This document shows positions 27,611 to 37,915 of a stretch of 64,000 nucleotides of DNA, piece after piece. The notes below the pieces were generated by a model. The model searched no databases, was not told the DNA's origin, and was given only the letters and a program-made list of their open reading frames with translations. A program made the translations under genes and the position numbers. Source of the stretch: Bradyrhizobium quebecense (GTDB taxonomy: Bacteria; Pseudomonadota; Alphaproteobacteria; Rhizobiales; Xanthobacteraceae); the NCBI RefSeq assembly GCF_013373795.3, contig NZ_CP088022.1, forward strand, positions 4,340,001-4,404,000. The letters run 5' to 3'. Position 1 is the first letter of the stretch. Each line of letters starts with the position of its first letter.

Positions 27611-27649
27611 CGCCACAACACCCTAGCAGGTGTTGCACTTGTGTCGTGA
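26606..27649. mobile_element. IS30-family insertion sequence
   Basis: About 1.04 kb. The ends are imperfect inverted repeats: TCACG, four variable bases, then AAGTGCAAC on the left (26606-26623) mirror GTTGCACTT, four bases, then CGTGA on the right (27632-27649). One transposase gene fills the element. The flanking bases do not form an obvious target duplication, which suggests rearrangement on at least one side. Confidence 0.85.
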
Positions 27650-27735
27650 ACCCAAGGGTCCCACAACCACCGAAGGTGATTGTTGCGCGACGTTGGGGCC
27701 ACAGCCCCTTCACAACTCAACCCTGTGGTTGATGG

Positions 27736-29092
27736 TGTGGACGGCCCCCTACGGCATCAGTGTGCCAGAATGAGGTTGTTGTAAATCTCAGACAAGGAGA
27801 CCGTCCGTGAGAGAGATTATCCGTATTGGGATGGATACGTCGAAGCATATTTTTGTGCTGCATGGAGTTGACGCGGCGGAACAGCCGGTGTTGCGCAAGA
27901 AGCTGTCGCGCAAGCAGGTGCTTGAGTTTTTTGCCAAGCTTCCGCCGACCGTGATCGGGATGGAGGCCTGCGGGGCGGCTCATTACTGGGGGCGCGAGCT
28001 TGGCAAGCTTGGCCATGAGGTGAAGCTGATAGCGCCGCAGTTGGTGAAGCCTTATGTGCTGCGGAACAAGAACGACGGGCGAGATGCGGATGGGGTGTGC
28101 GAAGCGATGGGCCGACCGCGGATGCGGTTTGTGCCGGTGAAGAGCGCCGAACAGCAGGCCGCGCTGATGCTTGCAGGTGTCCGCGATGGGCTGATCGGCC
28201 GCCGTACCCAGCTCAGCAATGCGATCCGCGGCTACGCGGCGGAGTTTGGCCTGATCGCGCCGAAGGGGTTGGACAAGATCGAGCCGCTGTTGGCCCGGAT
28301 CACGCAGGACGAGAGCGTTCCCGCTATGGCGCGCGAGCTGTTCGCCATGCAGGGCCGTGACTATGCGCAGTTGCAGGGTGAGCTGAAGGCGGTCGAGGCC
28401 AGGCTGCTGGCCTGGCACCAGGCCAACGCCACAAGCCGTCGTCTGGCCCAGATCCCCTCGGTCGGTCCGATCATCGCGACCTCGCTTGTGATGAAGACGC
28501 CGGACCCGCACGCCTTCCGCTCCGGCCGCTTGTTCGCGGCCTGGCTCGGCCTGACGCCCAAGGACCATTCCACCGCCGGCAAAACCAGGCTCGGCAAGAT
28601 CACCCGCGCTGGCGACGAGACCCTGCGTCGCCTGCTCGTGGCCGGGGCGACCGCGGTGATCCGGCAGGCAAGGCTCGGGCGCGGCCACCCCTCGCGCTGG
28701 CTCGTGGCGTTGCTCAGGCGCAAGCCGCCGAAGCTTGCGGCCGTGGCGCTCGCCAACAAGGTGGCCCGCATCGCCTGGAAGCTGATGGCGACCGGCGAGA
28801 GCTATGATGCCGCACGCATGAACGCTGTCACCTAACAAGTCGGCCGGCCGGACGTAGCGCTCGCCGGACGAACCGGAGCTGCAAGAGCAGATGGAATGAT
28901 CGATCGATCCAGAACGCGAGACAAGCCGCGGGACCCATTGGCCTTCACAAGGTCGCCAGGTTGTTTGGCACTCGCGTCGCGGAAACCATCTTGGCCCAGC
29001 GATCAACACGATCGCATCAAACAGGCCGGACATATGGATGACAGCGATCCGACCAATCCCAGAAAGCTCTTGTGCCACGGGGGCCGTCCACA
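27736..29092. mobile_element. IS110-family element, IS1111-like, with subterminal inverted repeats
   Basis: A perfect 14-base inverted repeat (TGTGGACGGCCCCC at 27736-27749 and its complement at 29079-29092) brackets the transposase gene. Short inverted repeats set slightly inside the ends, a short left non-coding part (about 70 bases) and a long right one (about 245 bases) are features of the IS1111 subgroup. The exact outer ends are not visible from the sequence, so the limits given are those of the repeats. In this subgroup the right non-coding part carries the target-guiding RNA. Confidence 0.75.
27807..28835 (+). CDS. IS110-family transposase (DEDD RuvC-like plus Tnp20 domain)
   Basis: This intact 342-residue transposase has a RuvC-like catalytic domain with Asp in IRIGMDTSKH, Glu in VIGMEACG and the paired Asp in NDGRDADG. 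The C-terminal transposase_20 domain begins near RLAQIPSVGPIIATSLV and contains the serine region. The start is GTG with AAGGAGA six bases upstream. Transposases of this family act together with a non-coding RNA from the same element that pairs with the target and donor. Confidence 0.93.
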   Translation: MREIIRIGMDTSKHIFVLHGVDAAEQPVLRKKLSRKQVLEFFAKLPPTVIGMEACGAAHYWGRELGKLGHEVKLIAPQLVKPYVLRNKNDGRDADGVCEAMGRPRMRFVPVKSAEQQAALMLAGVRDGLIGRRTQLSNAIRGYAAEFGLIAPKGLDKIEPLLARITQDESVPAMARELFAMQGRDYAQLQGELKAVEARLLAWHQANATSRRLAQIPSVGPIIATSLVMKTPDPHAFRSGRLFAAWLGLTPKDHSTAGKTRLGKITRAGDETLRRLLVAGATAVIRQARLGRGHPSRWLVALLRRKPPKLAAVALANKVARIAWKLMATGESYDAARMNAVT

Positions 29093-29576
29093 TATGGGTC
29101 CCGGGTCGCGCTTCGCTTGCCCGGGACGACGCCGGGGTTGGTCCGCTTCAATTTTCAAATAGCCCGTCGGGTTCCTATGTCACAGGTGGCTTGCTGCCAC
29201 AGAATGCGCGCGAGGCGGCCCTGCGACTGTCGTGCGGTCCGGAACCCCGGCTCCGCGATTTCCGGACGAAAGCCGAAATCCGTTCAATCGCAATTGCTTA
29301 TGTGCTCGCGCAAGTTGCAGCCAAAGTTCGGCGCCTGCCCGGTGAGAGCCCTCCTCGCGCCTATTCTGTCTGACACGTGTCTTCAGGTCAGCCCGTCGGA
29401 GCCATTCGAAGCAGGCGCTCACCACGCACAATGCTTCCATGGTCCTGCGCCACGCATCGCGGCGACACAAATTATTTGGTGCCGGTCGCCATCGACGCGA
29501 CATGAGGACCTTGCGCTTGACGTGCTGCCGATGGTCAACTCGCTGATCGGAATGTTCCTGCATCGTTGGGGGAAGC
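29093..29576. other. Non-coding stretch between the IS1111-like element and the peptide ABC operon
   Basis: About 480 bases without a convincing gene. It contains the palindrome at 29098-29127 listed separately and, at its right end, a GGGGGAAG ribosome-binding site for the next gene. Upstream regulatory sequence of the ABC operon probably lies in its last 200 bases. It may also hold debris from the deletion that removed the rest of the GAF gene. Confidence 0.5.
29098..29127. repeat. Palindromic repeat of the intergenic (REP-like) kind
   Basis: Eight-base arms GTCCCGGG and CCCGGGAC flank a 14-base centre rich in CGC/TTC. Similar short palindromes with this wording are scattered through Bradyrhizobium intergenic DNA (recalled, not searched). 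It lies 6 bases outside the IS1111-like repeat. Confidence 0.5.
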
Positions 29577-31166
29577 ATGAAGTTCAAGTTGATTGCGATC
29601 GCGGTTGGCCTCGGGCTCGCACTCGCCGCCACGGCGGAGGCCCAGACCCCGCGCAAAGGCGGGACCATTCGCATGACGGCGCCCTATGGCTCCAGCTTCA
29701 CCAGCATGGACATCCACACGACACCGCGCGCCCAGGACGAGATCTACGCCAAGGCTCTGCACCGTTCGCTCTACATCTGGGACTCGACCGAGGGCAAGCC
29801 GGTTCTGGAACTCGCCAAGGAGGTCACCGTCTCGGGCGGGGGCCTCGTTCATACCTTCAAGCTGCGCGACGACGCCTATTTCCACAACGGCCGCAAGATG
29901 ACGGCCGACGACATCATCTGGTCCTACAATCGCATCATGGACGGCACCAAGGCCTATCCCGGCGCACGCTTTGTCCGCTTGATCGAGGGCGCGGCCGAGG
30001 TCGAGAAGGGCCAAGCCAAGGAAATCTCGGGCTTGAAGAAGATCGACGACTTTACCCTCGAAATGAAGCTGACCGAGAAGGTCGATCCCGCCTTCTATTT
30101 CTTCACCGCGTTGACCTCGATCTATCCGGCCAACGAGGGCGGCAAGGAGAGCTTCCTCCAGAAACCGATCGGTCTTGGTCCATTCAAATTCGTCGAGCAC
30201 GTGCCGGGATCGCGCATCGTGCTTGAACGCTGGGACCGGTTCTACAAGCCCGGCAAGCCGTATGCCGACAAGCTCGTGATATCGCTGATGGGCGAAGCCG
30301 CCGCTCGCGATGTCGCCTTCCGCAACAAGGAGATCGACACCTCGGTGCTTGGGCCCGCGCAGTATGTCGCCTATCAGGCCGACCCCAACCTCAAGGGCAC
30401 CATCGTCGAGGTCGCCGAGGTCTTCACCCGCTATATGGGGATGAATCCCACGTTCAAGCCGTTCTCCGACAAGCGGGTTCGGCAGGCCGTCAACTACGCG
30501 ATCGATGCCGATCTGATCATCAGCAAGCTGGTCAAGGGCAAAGCCTATCGCGCCACGAGCTGGCTGCCTTTGACCTCGCCGGCATACGACAAGGCCATGA
30601 AGCCCTACCCTTACGATCCGGTGAAGGCGAAGCAATTGCTTGCGGACGCGGGTTATCCTAACGGCTTTGAATTCGAATGGACCACCAGTCAGAACGAAAG
30701 CTGGGGCTTGCCGATCGTCGAAGCCGCGATCCCGATGCTGGACAAGGTAGGCATCAAGGTGAAGGTCAAGCAGGTCGAGACCGCGGTGCTGGCGGAGGTC
30801 ATTCGCAAGGGCGACTTCCAGGCCTTCATCTATTCCCAGGCGACCGGCCCGGATCCGCAGGCGGCGCTCAAATGCTTCCACTCGGCGACGCCGCAATCGG
30901 CCTGCAACTACACGACCTTCAAGAACGCGGACTTCGAAAAGATGATCGATGCAGCCGGCCAGACCGACGACGACGCAAAGCGCGTCCAGCTGCTGCAAAA
31001 GGCCAATGCGCTGCTCCAGGAGGAAGCGCCGATCTGGTTCTTCAACTACAACAAGGCGGTCATGGCGGTGCAGCCCTGGCTCAAAGGAATCCAGCTGGAC
31101 GCAACGGAACTGACCCATCAAAACGTCGAAGACCTTTGGGTCGACGACACCTCGCCGGCGAAGTGA
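29577..31166 (+). CDS. Peptide/nickel-type ABC transporter substrate-binding protein (DppA/OppA family)
   Basis: This 529-residue protein has a signal peptide ending near ATAEAQ, followed by an SBP_bac_5 domain: RKGGTIRMTAPYGSS, AYFHNGRKMTADDIIWSYNR, FTRYMGMNPTFKPFSDKRVR. It is the usual length for dipeptide or oligopeptide binding proteins. It leads a five-gene operon (binding protein, two permeases, two ATPases). A strong hairpin separates it from the permeases and probably allows it to be made in excess. Confidence 0.92.
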   Translation: MKFKLIAIAVGLGLALAATAEAQTPRKGGTIRMTAPYGSSFTSMDIHTTPRAQDEIYAKALHRSLYIWDSTEGKPVLELAKEVTVSGGGLVHTFKLRDDAYFHNGRKMTADDIIWSYNRIMDGTKAYPGARFVRLIEGAAEVEKGQAKEISGLKKIDDFTLEMKLTEKVDPAFYFFTALTSIYPANEGGKESFLQKPIGLGPFKFVEHVPGSRIVLERWDRFYKPGKPYADKLVISLMGEAAARDVAFRNKEIDTSVLGPAQYVAYQADPNLKGTIVEVAEVFTRYMGMNPTFKPFSDKRVRQAVNYAIDADLIISKLVKGKAYRATSWLPLTSPAYDKAMKPYPYDPVKAKQLLADAGYPNGFEFEWTTSQNESWGLPIVEAAIPMLDKVGIKVKVKQVETAVLAEVIRKGDFQAFIYSQATGPDPQAALKCFHSATPQSACNYTTFKNADFEKMIDAAGQTDDDAKRVQLLQKANALLQEEAPIWFFNYNKAVMAVQPWLKGIQLDATELTHQNVEDLWVDDTSPAK

Positions 31167-31181
31167 CAGATGCCAATCGCT

Positions 31182-31210
31182 CCCCTCCATCGTGTGAAAC
31201 GATGGAGGGG
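31182..31210 (+). terminator. Intra-operon hairpin after the binding-protein gene
   Basis: Perfect 11-base arms (CCCCTCCATCG and its complement) with a 7-base loop, starting 16 bases after the binding-protein stop and 17 bases before the permease ATG. No T-run follows, so it is more likely a partial terminator or mRNA stabiliser than a full stop. This is a common way to raise binding-protein levels over the membrane subunits. Confidence 0.75.
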
Positions 31211-31226
31211 ATGAGGAAAACGTCGA

Positions 31227-32162
31227 ATGCTCTCCTTCGCGATCCGTCGAGTCCTGCAAACCATTCCGACCGTGCTGGCCGTCGTGCTGGTGATCTTCGT
31301 GCTGTTCAGCGTCGTTCCGGGCAGCATCGTGTCGAGCATGGGCGATGACGGCCGGGGTCCTACGGACCCGCAGGTCGTGGAACGCATGAAAAAGCAGCTC
31401 GGCCTCGACGATCCCGTTTACGTGCGGTTCGGCTCCTATGTCGCCAAGCTCACGACAGGTGATTTCGGGACCTCGTTCCGGACCCGCGAGCCGGTCACGA
31501 CCATGGTCGCCAAACGGATGTGGCCAACGCTGCAGCTGATCTTCGCAGCGCTGGCGTTCGCGATTGCGGTCGGCGTTCCGCTCGGTTTCATCGCCGCGCT
31601 GAAGCCGGGCAGCATCGTCGACACGCTCTCGATGGTCCTGGCGGTGTCCGGCCTCTCGATGGCCAAATTCTGGCTCGGGCTTTTGCTGATGTATCTGTTT
31701 GCATTGAAGCTCGGCTGGCTGCCGAGCTTTGGCTATGGCGATGGCAGCCTCAAGTATCTGCTCCTGCCTGCCGTGACCCTCGGCGTCTCGCCGATGGCGC
31801 TGCTGGCGCGGACGACGCGGGCAGCGGTGCTCGAGATCATGACCGCGGATTTTGTCCGGACGGCGCGCTCGAAGGGCATGAGCGAGACCCGGGTCGTGAC
31901 GTGGCACGTGATGCGCAATGCCCTCGTCATCATTCTCACGGCGATCGGCCTACAATTCGGCGTCGTGATGGGCCAAGCCGTCGTCGTCGAGAAATTGTTC
32001 TCCTGGCCGGGCATCGGCTCGCTGCTGGTCGACAGCGTCCTGCAGCGCGACATCCCCGCCGTGCAGGGCACCATTCTCGTGGTGGTGCTGTTCTTCCTCG
32101 CCGTCAATACATTGGTTGACCTGCTCTACGGCGTGATCGACCCCAGGATCCGATACGCATGA
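31227..32162 (+). CDS. Peptide-type ABC transporter permease (DppB family)
   Basis: This 311-residue permease has an N-terminal helix (IRRVLQTIPTVLAVVLVIFV), five further membrane segments and the BPD_transp_1 coupling region TADFVRTARSKGMSETRV. The C-terminal part is SWPGIGSLLVDSVLQRDIPA. It is typical of DppB/OppB in length and sequence. It ends with an ATGA overlap into a 24-codon frame. Confidence 0.92.
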   Translation: MLSFAIRRVLQTIPTVLAVVLVIFVLFSVVPGSIVSSMGDDGRGPTDPQVVERMKKQLGLDDPVYVRFGSYVAKLTTGDFGTSFRTREPVTTMVAKRMWPTLQLIFAALAFAIAVGVPLGFIAALKPGSIVDTLSMVLAVSGLSMAKFWLGLLLMYLFALKLGWLPSFGYGDGSLKYLLLPAVTLGVSPMALLARTTRAAVLEIMTADFVRTARSKGMSETRVVTWHVMRNALVIILTAIGLQFGVVMGQAVVVEKLFSWPGIGSLLVDSVLQRDIPAVQGTILVVVLFFLAVNTLVDLLYGVIDPRIRYA

Positions 32163-32233
32163 GCGGCGGCCAGTCTCATCACGACAGCGCACGATCGACC
32201 ATACAGCCTGCCACGGCGGAGTGGCCGCGATGA
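32159..32233 (+). CDS. 24-codon reading frame between the two permeases (mini-ORF or frameshifted N-terminus)
   Basis: An ATG overlapping the first permease stop opens a 24-codon frame (MSGGQSHHDSARS followed by TIQPATAEWPR). Its own stop overlaps the ATG of the second permease. Both junctions are ATGA. DppC-type permeases usually have a soluble N-terminal tail of about this length and character, so this may be that tail, separated by an indel, or a coupling leader peptide. No database check was possible. Confidence 0.4.
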   Translation: MSGGQSHHDSARSTIQPATAEWPR

Positions 32234-33047
32234 AACTTGGAACAAGCGCGATCGTCGGCGGCGCGCTATTCGCGCTTGCGATCTTCGTCGGCCTGTTCGC
32301 GCCCTGGCTGGCACATACCGATCCGGTCATGGGCGCCAACCTCATGAATGCGGAAGAACCGCCGAGCTGGATCTGGTGGTTCGGCACCGATGCGCAGGGT
32401 CGCGACATCTATTCCCGCGTCGTGCACGGCGCGCGCATCTCGCTGACGGTCGGCATCGTCTCGCAGCTCGTCAATAGCGTCATCGGCGTGACGCTGGGCC
32501 TGACCGCGGGCTATTGGGGTGGCTGGTGGGACGATGTCGTCAACGGGCTGACCAATTTGATGCTCGCGATCCCCTCGCTGATCTTCGCACTCGCCATCAT
32601 GGCGGTGCTCGGCCCCGGCCTGACGAGCCTCCTGATCGCGCTCGGATTGACCAACTGGTCCTTCACCTGCCGGATCGCACGCGCCTCGACGCTGTCGCTC
32701 AAGAGCCAGGGTTATGTGCAGGCTGCGCGCGTGCTCGGCTATGGAGATTTGCGCATCATGATCACGCAGCTGCTGCCGAACATGGTCGGCCCCATCATTG
32801 TCATCGGCACGCTCGGCATGGGCGGCGCGGTGCTGGCGGAAGCTTCGCTTTCGTTCCTCGGCCTTGGCATCCGTCCACCCTATCCGAGCTGGGGCAGCAT
32901 GCTGTCGGAGGCGCGCGACCAGATCACCACGGCGCCATGGCTGTCGGTGTTCCCGGGCCTCGCCATCTTCCTGACGGTGCTCGGCCTCAACCTGCTGGGC
33001 GATGGCTTGCGTGACGTGCTGGATCCCCAGTCGCGGAGCCGGCGCGC

Positions 33048-33051
<4 letters not shown>
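32230..33051 (+). CDS. Peptide-type ABC transporter permease (DppC family)
   Basis: This 273-residue permease begins MKLGTSAIVGGALFALAIF, followed by the DppC-typical WFGTDAQGRDIYSRVVHGAR. Its coupling loop is GYVQAARVLGYGDLRIM, and PYPSWGSMLSEARDQ lies near the end. It lacks the short soluble N-terminal tail of most DppC proteins; the tail may be encoded in the overlapping 24-codon frame. The stop overlaps the next ATPase gene. Confidence 0.9.
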
Positions 33052-34020
<969 letters not shown>

Positions 34021-34028
<8 letters not shown>

Positions 34029-35058
34029 GCCCGCGGCGAAGCCTGACGACGATGTCATCCTCAGCGTCAAGGATCTCGCGGTGCATTTTCCGCTCGGCGG
34101 CGGATTGCTGGGCGGCGGCCAGCGGCTGCTGCGCGCGGTCGACGGTATCGATCTCGAACTGAAGCGCGGTGAGTGCCTCGGTCTCGTCGGCGAATCCGGC
34201 TGCGGCAAGTCGACCGTCGCCCTTTCGCTGCTTGGGCTGCTGACGCCGACGCGAGGCAGGATCGTGCTCGACGGACACGTTGTGACCGGCCAGCGATCGG
34301 TCGATCGAAAGCTCCTGGCCCGCACCGCCCAGATGGTGTTTCAGGATCCCTACGCCTCGCTCAATCCGCGCCAGACCGTTCGCCGCACGCTTGAAGACCC
34401 GCTGCGCCTGCATGGCGTGACGGCCCAAAGCGAGATCGACGGACGCATTGCGGCGATGCTCAAACATGTCGGCCTGCGGCCCGAACAGGCCGGCCGCTAC
34501 CCGCATGAATTCTCGGGCGGCCAGCGCCAACGCATCGGCATCGCCCGCGCCCTGATCCTCAATCCCAAGATCGTCATCTGCGACGAACCGGTATCGGCGC
34601 TCGATGTTTCGATCCGTGCCCAGATCATCAATCTGCTGCTGGAATTGAGAGAGAGTCTCGGCCTCTCCTACATCATGATCAGCCACGATCTCGGCGTGGT
34701 CGAGCACATGAGCGACAGGGTCGCGGTCATGTATCTCGGCCGCATTGTGGAGACGGGCGGCTGGCGCGAGATCTTCGAGCGGTCGGCCCACCCGTATACG
34801 CAGACCCTGATCGCCGCGATTCCCGATCCGCTACGCCGCGCACCGCTCGCGACGACAAGGGGCGAGCTTCCCAATCCTCTCAATCCGCCTGACGGATGTG
34901 CATTCAGCCCACGCTGTCGCTACGCCGAAGCGTGGTGCCAGCGCGAGCCCGGGCCTTCGCTTCAAACACGCCCGGACGGGCACGCGGTCCGGTGCTGGCG
35001 AGCTGACGAGATTGCCGGTCAGGCAGCACGGGCTGCGGCCGAGAGCGGACATCCCTAA
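34021..35058 (+). CDS. Peptide-type ABC transporter ATP-binding protein (DppF family)
   Basis: This 345-residue ATPase has Walker [11 protein letters not shown]-loop [14 protein letters not shown], signature FSGGQRQR and Walker [13 protein letters not shown]. The C-terminal oligopeptide domain has [16 protein letters not shown]. The ATG at 34021 is internal to a longer spurious frame and overlaps the DppD stop. It closes the operon. Confidence 0.94.
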
Positions 35059-35169
35059 TATATCGGCGATCCGCAGGTTGCCTAATAGCCCATTCGCTCC
35101 ACCCATCCTACGCCTCTACCTTCCTCCCGTGATTTGCCCGCGGGATACGTTTTCAACTAAGGTCACCGG

Positions 35170-35634
35170 ATGGATATGCTCGTCAAACTCTATGCCCTGC
35201 CCGATTCCCGGCCTGCCTACGATCGATTGCTCAAGGCCGGAATTGTCATGCGCCGGGCGCTCGCTCCCGAAAAGCACAAGGTCACAGCCTGGGTACAGGA
35301 AACGTTCAGCGAGGCGTGGGCCAGCGAAACCGAGGTTGCATTCAGCCGCCAACCGGTCTCCTGTTTCATCGCGATCCAGCAAAAGAAGATCGTGGGATTC
35401 GCCTGCCACGATGCGGCCTGCCGCAACTTCTTCGGTCCGACCGGCGTCGTGCCGAAGGCGCAGCAGGGCGGCATCGGCAAGGCACTGCTGTTCGCCTGTC
35501 TCGAGGACATGAAGCACCAGGGCTTCGGCTACGCCATCATCGGCGGCGTCGGGCCGGCCGAATTCTATGCGAAGGCCGTCCGCGCGGTGGCCATCGAAGG
35601 CTCCGCGCCCGGGATTTATCGGGGACTGCTGTAG
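35170..35634 (+). CDS. GNAT-family N-acetyltransferase
   Basis: This 154-residue protein has the acetyl-CoA-binding motif GVVPKAQQGGIGKALLFACL (about 97-116) and a following GYAIIGGVGPAEFYAKA. The N-terminal half has the usual strand pattern (SCFIAIQQKKIVGFACHD). The substrate is unknown. It lies 111 bp after the ABC operon and is followed by an inverted repeat that may terminate it. Confidence 0.78.
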   Translation: MDMLVKLYALPDSRPAYDRLLKAGIVMRRALAPEKHKVTAWVQETFSEAWASETEVAFSRQPVSCFIAIQQKKIVGFACHDAACRNFFGPTGVVPKAQQGGIGKALLFACLEDMKHQGFGYAIIGGVGPAEFYAKAVRAVAIEGSAPGIYRGLL

Positions 35635-35643
35635 TTCGCAGTT

Positions 35644-35727
35644 CGTAGGATGCGTAGAGCGCAGCGAAACCCATCATTCGCGCCGCACGCAAGTCGATGG
35701 GTTTCGCTGCGCTCTACCCATCCTACG
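35644..35727. repeat. Long inverted repeat with 32-base arms (rhizobial intergenic palindrome)
   Basis: The arms at 35644-35675 and 35696-35727 are reverse complements with one mismatch, separated by 20 bases. The wording (CGTAGGATG, GTAGAGCGCAGCGAAACCCA) is a widespread Bradyrhizobium intergenic repeat as far as I recall. It lies between two convergent genes and may act as a bidirectional terminator. Confidence 0.8.
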
Positions 35728-35742
35728 CGACTAGCTTCACGG

Positions 35743-36885
35743 CTAGCGCAACTTCCCGAAGAACTCGCGCACCTCGCCAACGAAAAGCTCGGGCTGCTCG
35801 AACGCCGAGAAATGTCCGCCCTTCGGCATCTCGCGCCAGTGCTGGATGTTGGTGAAATTCGTCTCCATCCATTTGCGGACCGGCGTGACGATCTCCTTGG
35901 GGAACACGGCAACACCGGTCGGCACGCTCACCTTGTGCGGGGTTCGCTTGCCCGGCCCAAAGCTTTCCCAATAGAGCCGCGCCGACGATGCAGCCGTCTC
36001 GGTCACCCAATACAGCATGACATTGTCGAGCAGTTCGTCGCGACTGAGGATGTTTTCCGGATGCCCGTCGCAGTCGGTCCAGGCCCAGAACTTTTCCAGG
36101 ATCCAGGCCGCTTGCCCGCTCGGCGAATCCGTCAGCGCGTAACCGAGCGTCTGTGGCCGGGTGGACTGCTGCTTGGAATAGCCGGAATCCCAGTCCGCGT
36201 AGTATTTGATGCCGTTGAGCGCACGGGTTTCCTCCGGCGTCGGCTGGCCCTCGACATTGGGCCGGGTCGACATCGCAAGTGTGATGTGAATGCCGGCGCA
36301 GTGCGCCGCATCCTGCCCGCCGACCGCGGTCGTGACCGCAGAACCCCAATCGCCGCCTTGCGCGAAATACCTGGCGTAGCCCAGCCGCTCCATCAGGACG
36401 GCCCAGGCCTTGGCGATCCGGTCGACGCCCCAGCCTGTCGCGGCCGGCTTGGCCGAGAAGCCGAAGCCCGGCAAGGACGGGCACACCACATGGAAGGCAT
36501 CGGCCGCGCTGCCGCCATGCGCCGTCGGATCGGTCAGCGGCTCGATCACCTTGTGGAATTCGACCACCGATCCCGGCCAGCCATGGGTGATGATCAGCGG
36601 CCGCGCCTCCGGGTGCTTTGAACGGACATGGACGAAGTGGATGTCGAGCCCATCGATCTTGGTGGTGAACTGGCTGAAGCGATTAAGCTGCGCCTCGCGC
36701 TGCCGCCAATCATAGGTCTCGGCCCAATAGCGGCAGACGTCCTTGATCCATTGCAGAGGCGCGCCCTGGCTCCAGTCGTCGACCAGCTCGGCTTCCGGCC
36801 AGCGGGTCCGGCGCAGCCGGGTGCGGAGATCCTCGAGGACATCGTCGCTGACGGCGATGCGAAACGGGCTGATGGCGGTAGTCAT
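35743..36885 (-). CDS. Epoxide hydrolase (alpha/beta hydrolase fold)
   Basis: This 380-residue protein has the epoxide hydrolase N-terminal domain (PFRIAVSDDVLEDLRTRLRR), the oxyanion motif HGWPGSVVEF, the nucleophile Asp in QGGDWGS and the C-terminal His in GGHFSAFEQPE. These are the marks of the microsomal/juvenile-hormone-type epoxide hydrolase family. The ATG at 36885 has GGGGAGA six bases upstream; a frame to 36939 adds 18 codons before it. Confidence 0.9.
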   Translation of the reverse strand: MTTAISPFRIAVSDDVLEDLRTRLRRTRWPEAELVDDWSQGAPLQWIKDVCRYWAETYDWRQREAQLNRFSQFTTKIDGLDIHFVHVRSKHPEARPLIITHGWPGSVVEFHKVIEPLTDPTAHGGSAADAFHVVCPSLPGFGFSAKPAATGWGVDRIAKAWAVLMERLGYARYFAQGGDWGSAVTTAVGGQDAAHCAGIHITLAMSTRPNVEGQPTPEETRALNGIKYYADWDSGYSKQQSTRPQTLGYALTDSPSGQAAWILEKFWAWTDCDGHPENILSRDELLDNVMLYWVTETAASSARLYWESFGPGKRTPHKVSVPTGVAVFPKEIVTPVRKWMETNFTNIQHWREMPKGGHFSAFEQPELFVGEVREFFGKLR

Positions 36886-36961
36886 GGCGTCTCCCCGAGG
36901 CTCGAAAGCTGCTTGGGGAACATAGGGTCGGACCGCCAACCGATCAAACCATCAGGTAACG

Positions 36962-37915
36962 CTATTTGCCAAGCGCCGTCTCCAGCAACGCCTGGGCCTG
37001 TTTGGTGGCTTCGGCGAATGCCGGTTGTTCCGGGGCGTGCTGGACGAAGCAGCGCTTGAATGCATCGTCGCCCTGCTGGCGCAGGTCGCCGAGCTTGTCA
37101 TAGGCCTTCTTGTCGATCCGCTTCTGACGCAGCTTCTCGTCCGCTTCATCCGCCCGCTTGTTGTAGTCGGCGCGGATCGTCGCGCAGGCCGGGACCTGCA
37201 CGGTGGGCTCGATCTCGCCATAGGCGATGTAGAACTTGCCGTTGGCAAGCGCCGCGACGAACACCTCGTCGGCGGCCTCGGGGGTTGTGTCCTGGGTGCG
37301 GCCGGCCAGGAAACCGTAAGCCAGGGTGGCCGACGCCGGTTTGGCGACCGGCAGCTCGTTGAAATTGATCACCGCGGCATCGGTTGAAATCGCCTGGGTG
37401 TAGAGGCCCTCGAACTTCAGGGCCGGTTCGATCTGCTGCGGCACATTCTTGCTGCCCTTGTCCCACCACGCCTTGTGCTCGTGCAGCCAGCGCGTGAACA
37501 GGGCTTCGGAGGTGACGATGATATGGGCCTTCGGTTCGACGAAGCTGCCGTCGGCGTGCTTCTCGCCGATCTTTGCGCCGTTCCTGCCGGTGTCGGCATC
37601 GAAGCGCAGGCCATCCAGCATGCCGAACCCCATATCGCCTCTATATAGAGTGTCGAGGTTGAGCTGGGCGGGGGCAAAGCCAGGCCGGGCGGGCTGGGAC
37701 AGGATCGCGACCAGCTGCCCCTTCAGTTCGTCGCGCGCGGCCGCTTCTGCCTTGTCGACAGCCTCGTCGATCTTGCCGTCCTTCTCCTGCTTGGCGAATT
37801 TGGCGATCGCCGCGTCGCGCGCGGCAATATAGCGGTCCTCCGGCGACGCGGCGCGGGCCGGCGAAAGGACCAGGATCGGGGATAGGACGAGGGCAAGGCG
37901 GAAAATAAAATGCAT
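36962..37915 (-). CDS. Uncharacterised secreted protein
   Basis: This 317-residue protein has a signal peptide ending near SPARAAS. The rest is soluble and charged: a helical N-terminal part (KFAKQEKDGKIDEAVDKAEA), a central mixed region, and a C-terminal helix-rich part with two cysteines (VPACATI, KRCFVQ). No family is recognised. It follows the epoxide hydrolase gene with a 76-base gap on the same strand. Confidence 0.7.
   Translation of the reverse strand: MHFIFRLALVLSPILVLSPARAASPEDRYIAARDAAIAKFAKQEKDGKIDEAVDKAEAAARDELKGQLVAILSQPARPGFAPAQLNLDTLYRGDMGFGMLDGLRFDADTGRNGAKIGEKHADGSFVEPKAHIIVTSEALFTRWLHEHKAWWDKGSKNVPQQIEPALKFEGLYTQAISTDAAVINFNELPVAKPASATLAYGFLAGRTQDTTPEAADEVFVAALANGKFYIAYGEIEPTVQVPACATIRADYNKRADEADEKLRQKRIDKKAYDKLGDLRQQGDDAFKRCFVQHAPEQPAFAEATKQAQALLETALGK

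Noticed and set aside
29535..31907. 790-codon open frame on the minus strand
   Set aside because: It is antisense to the peptide-binding protein and permease genes, rich in Arg, His and Asp, with no domain; an effect of high GC content.
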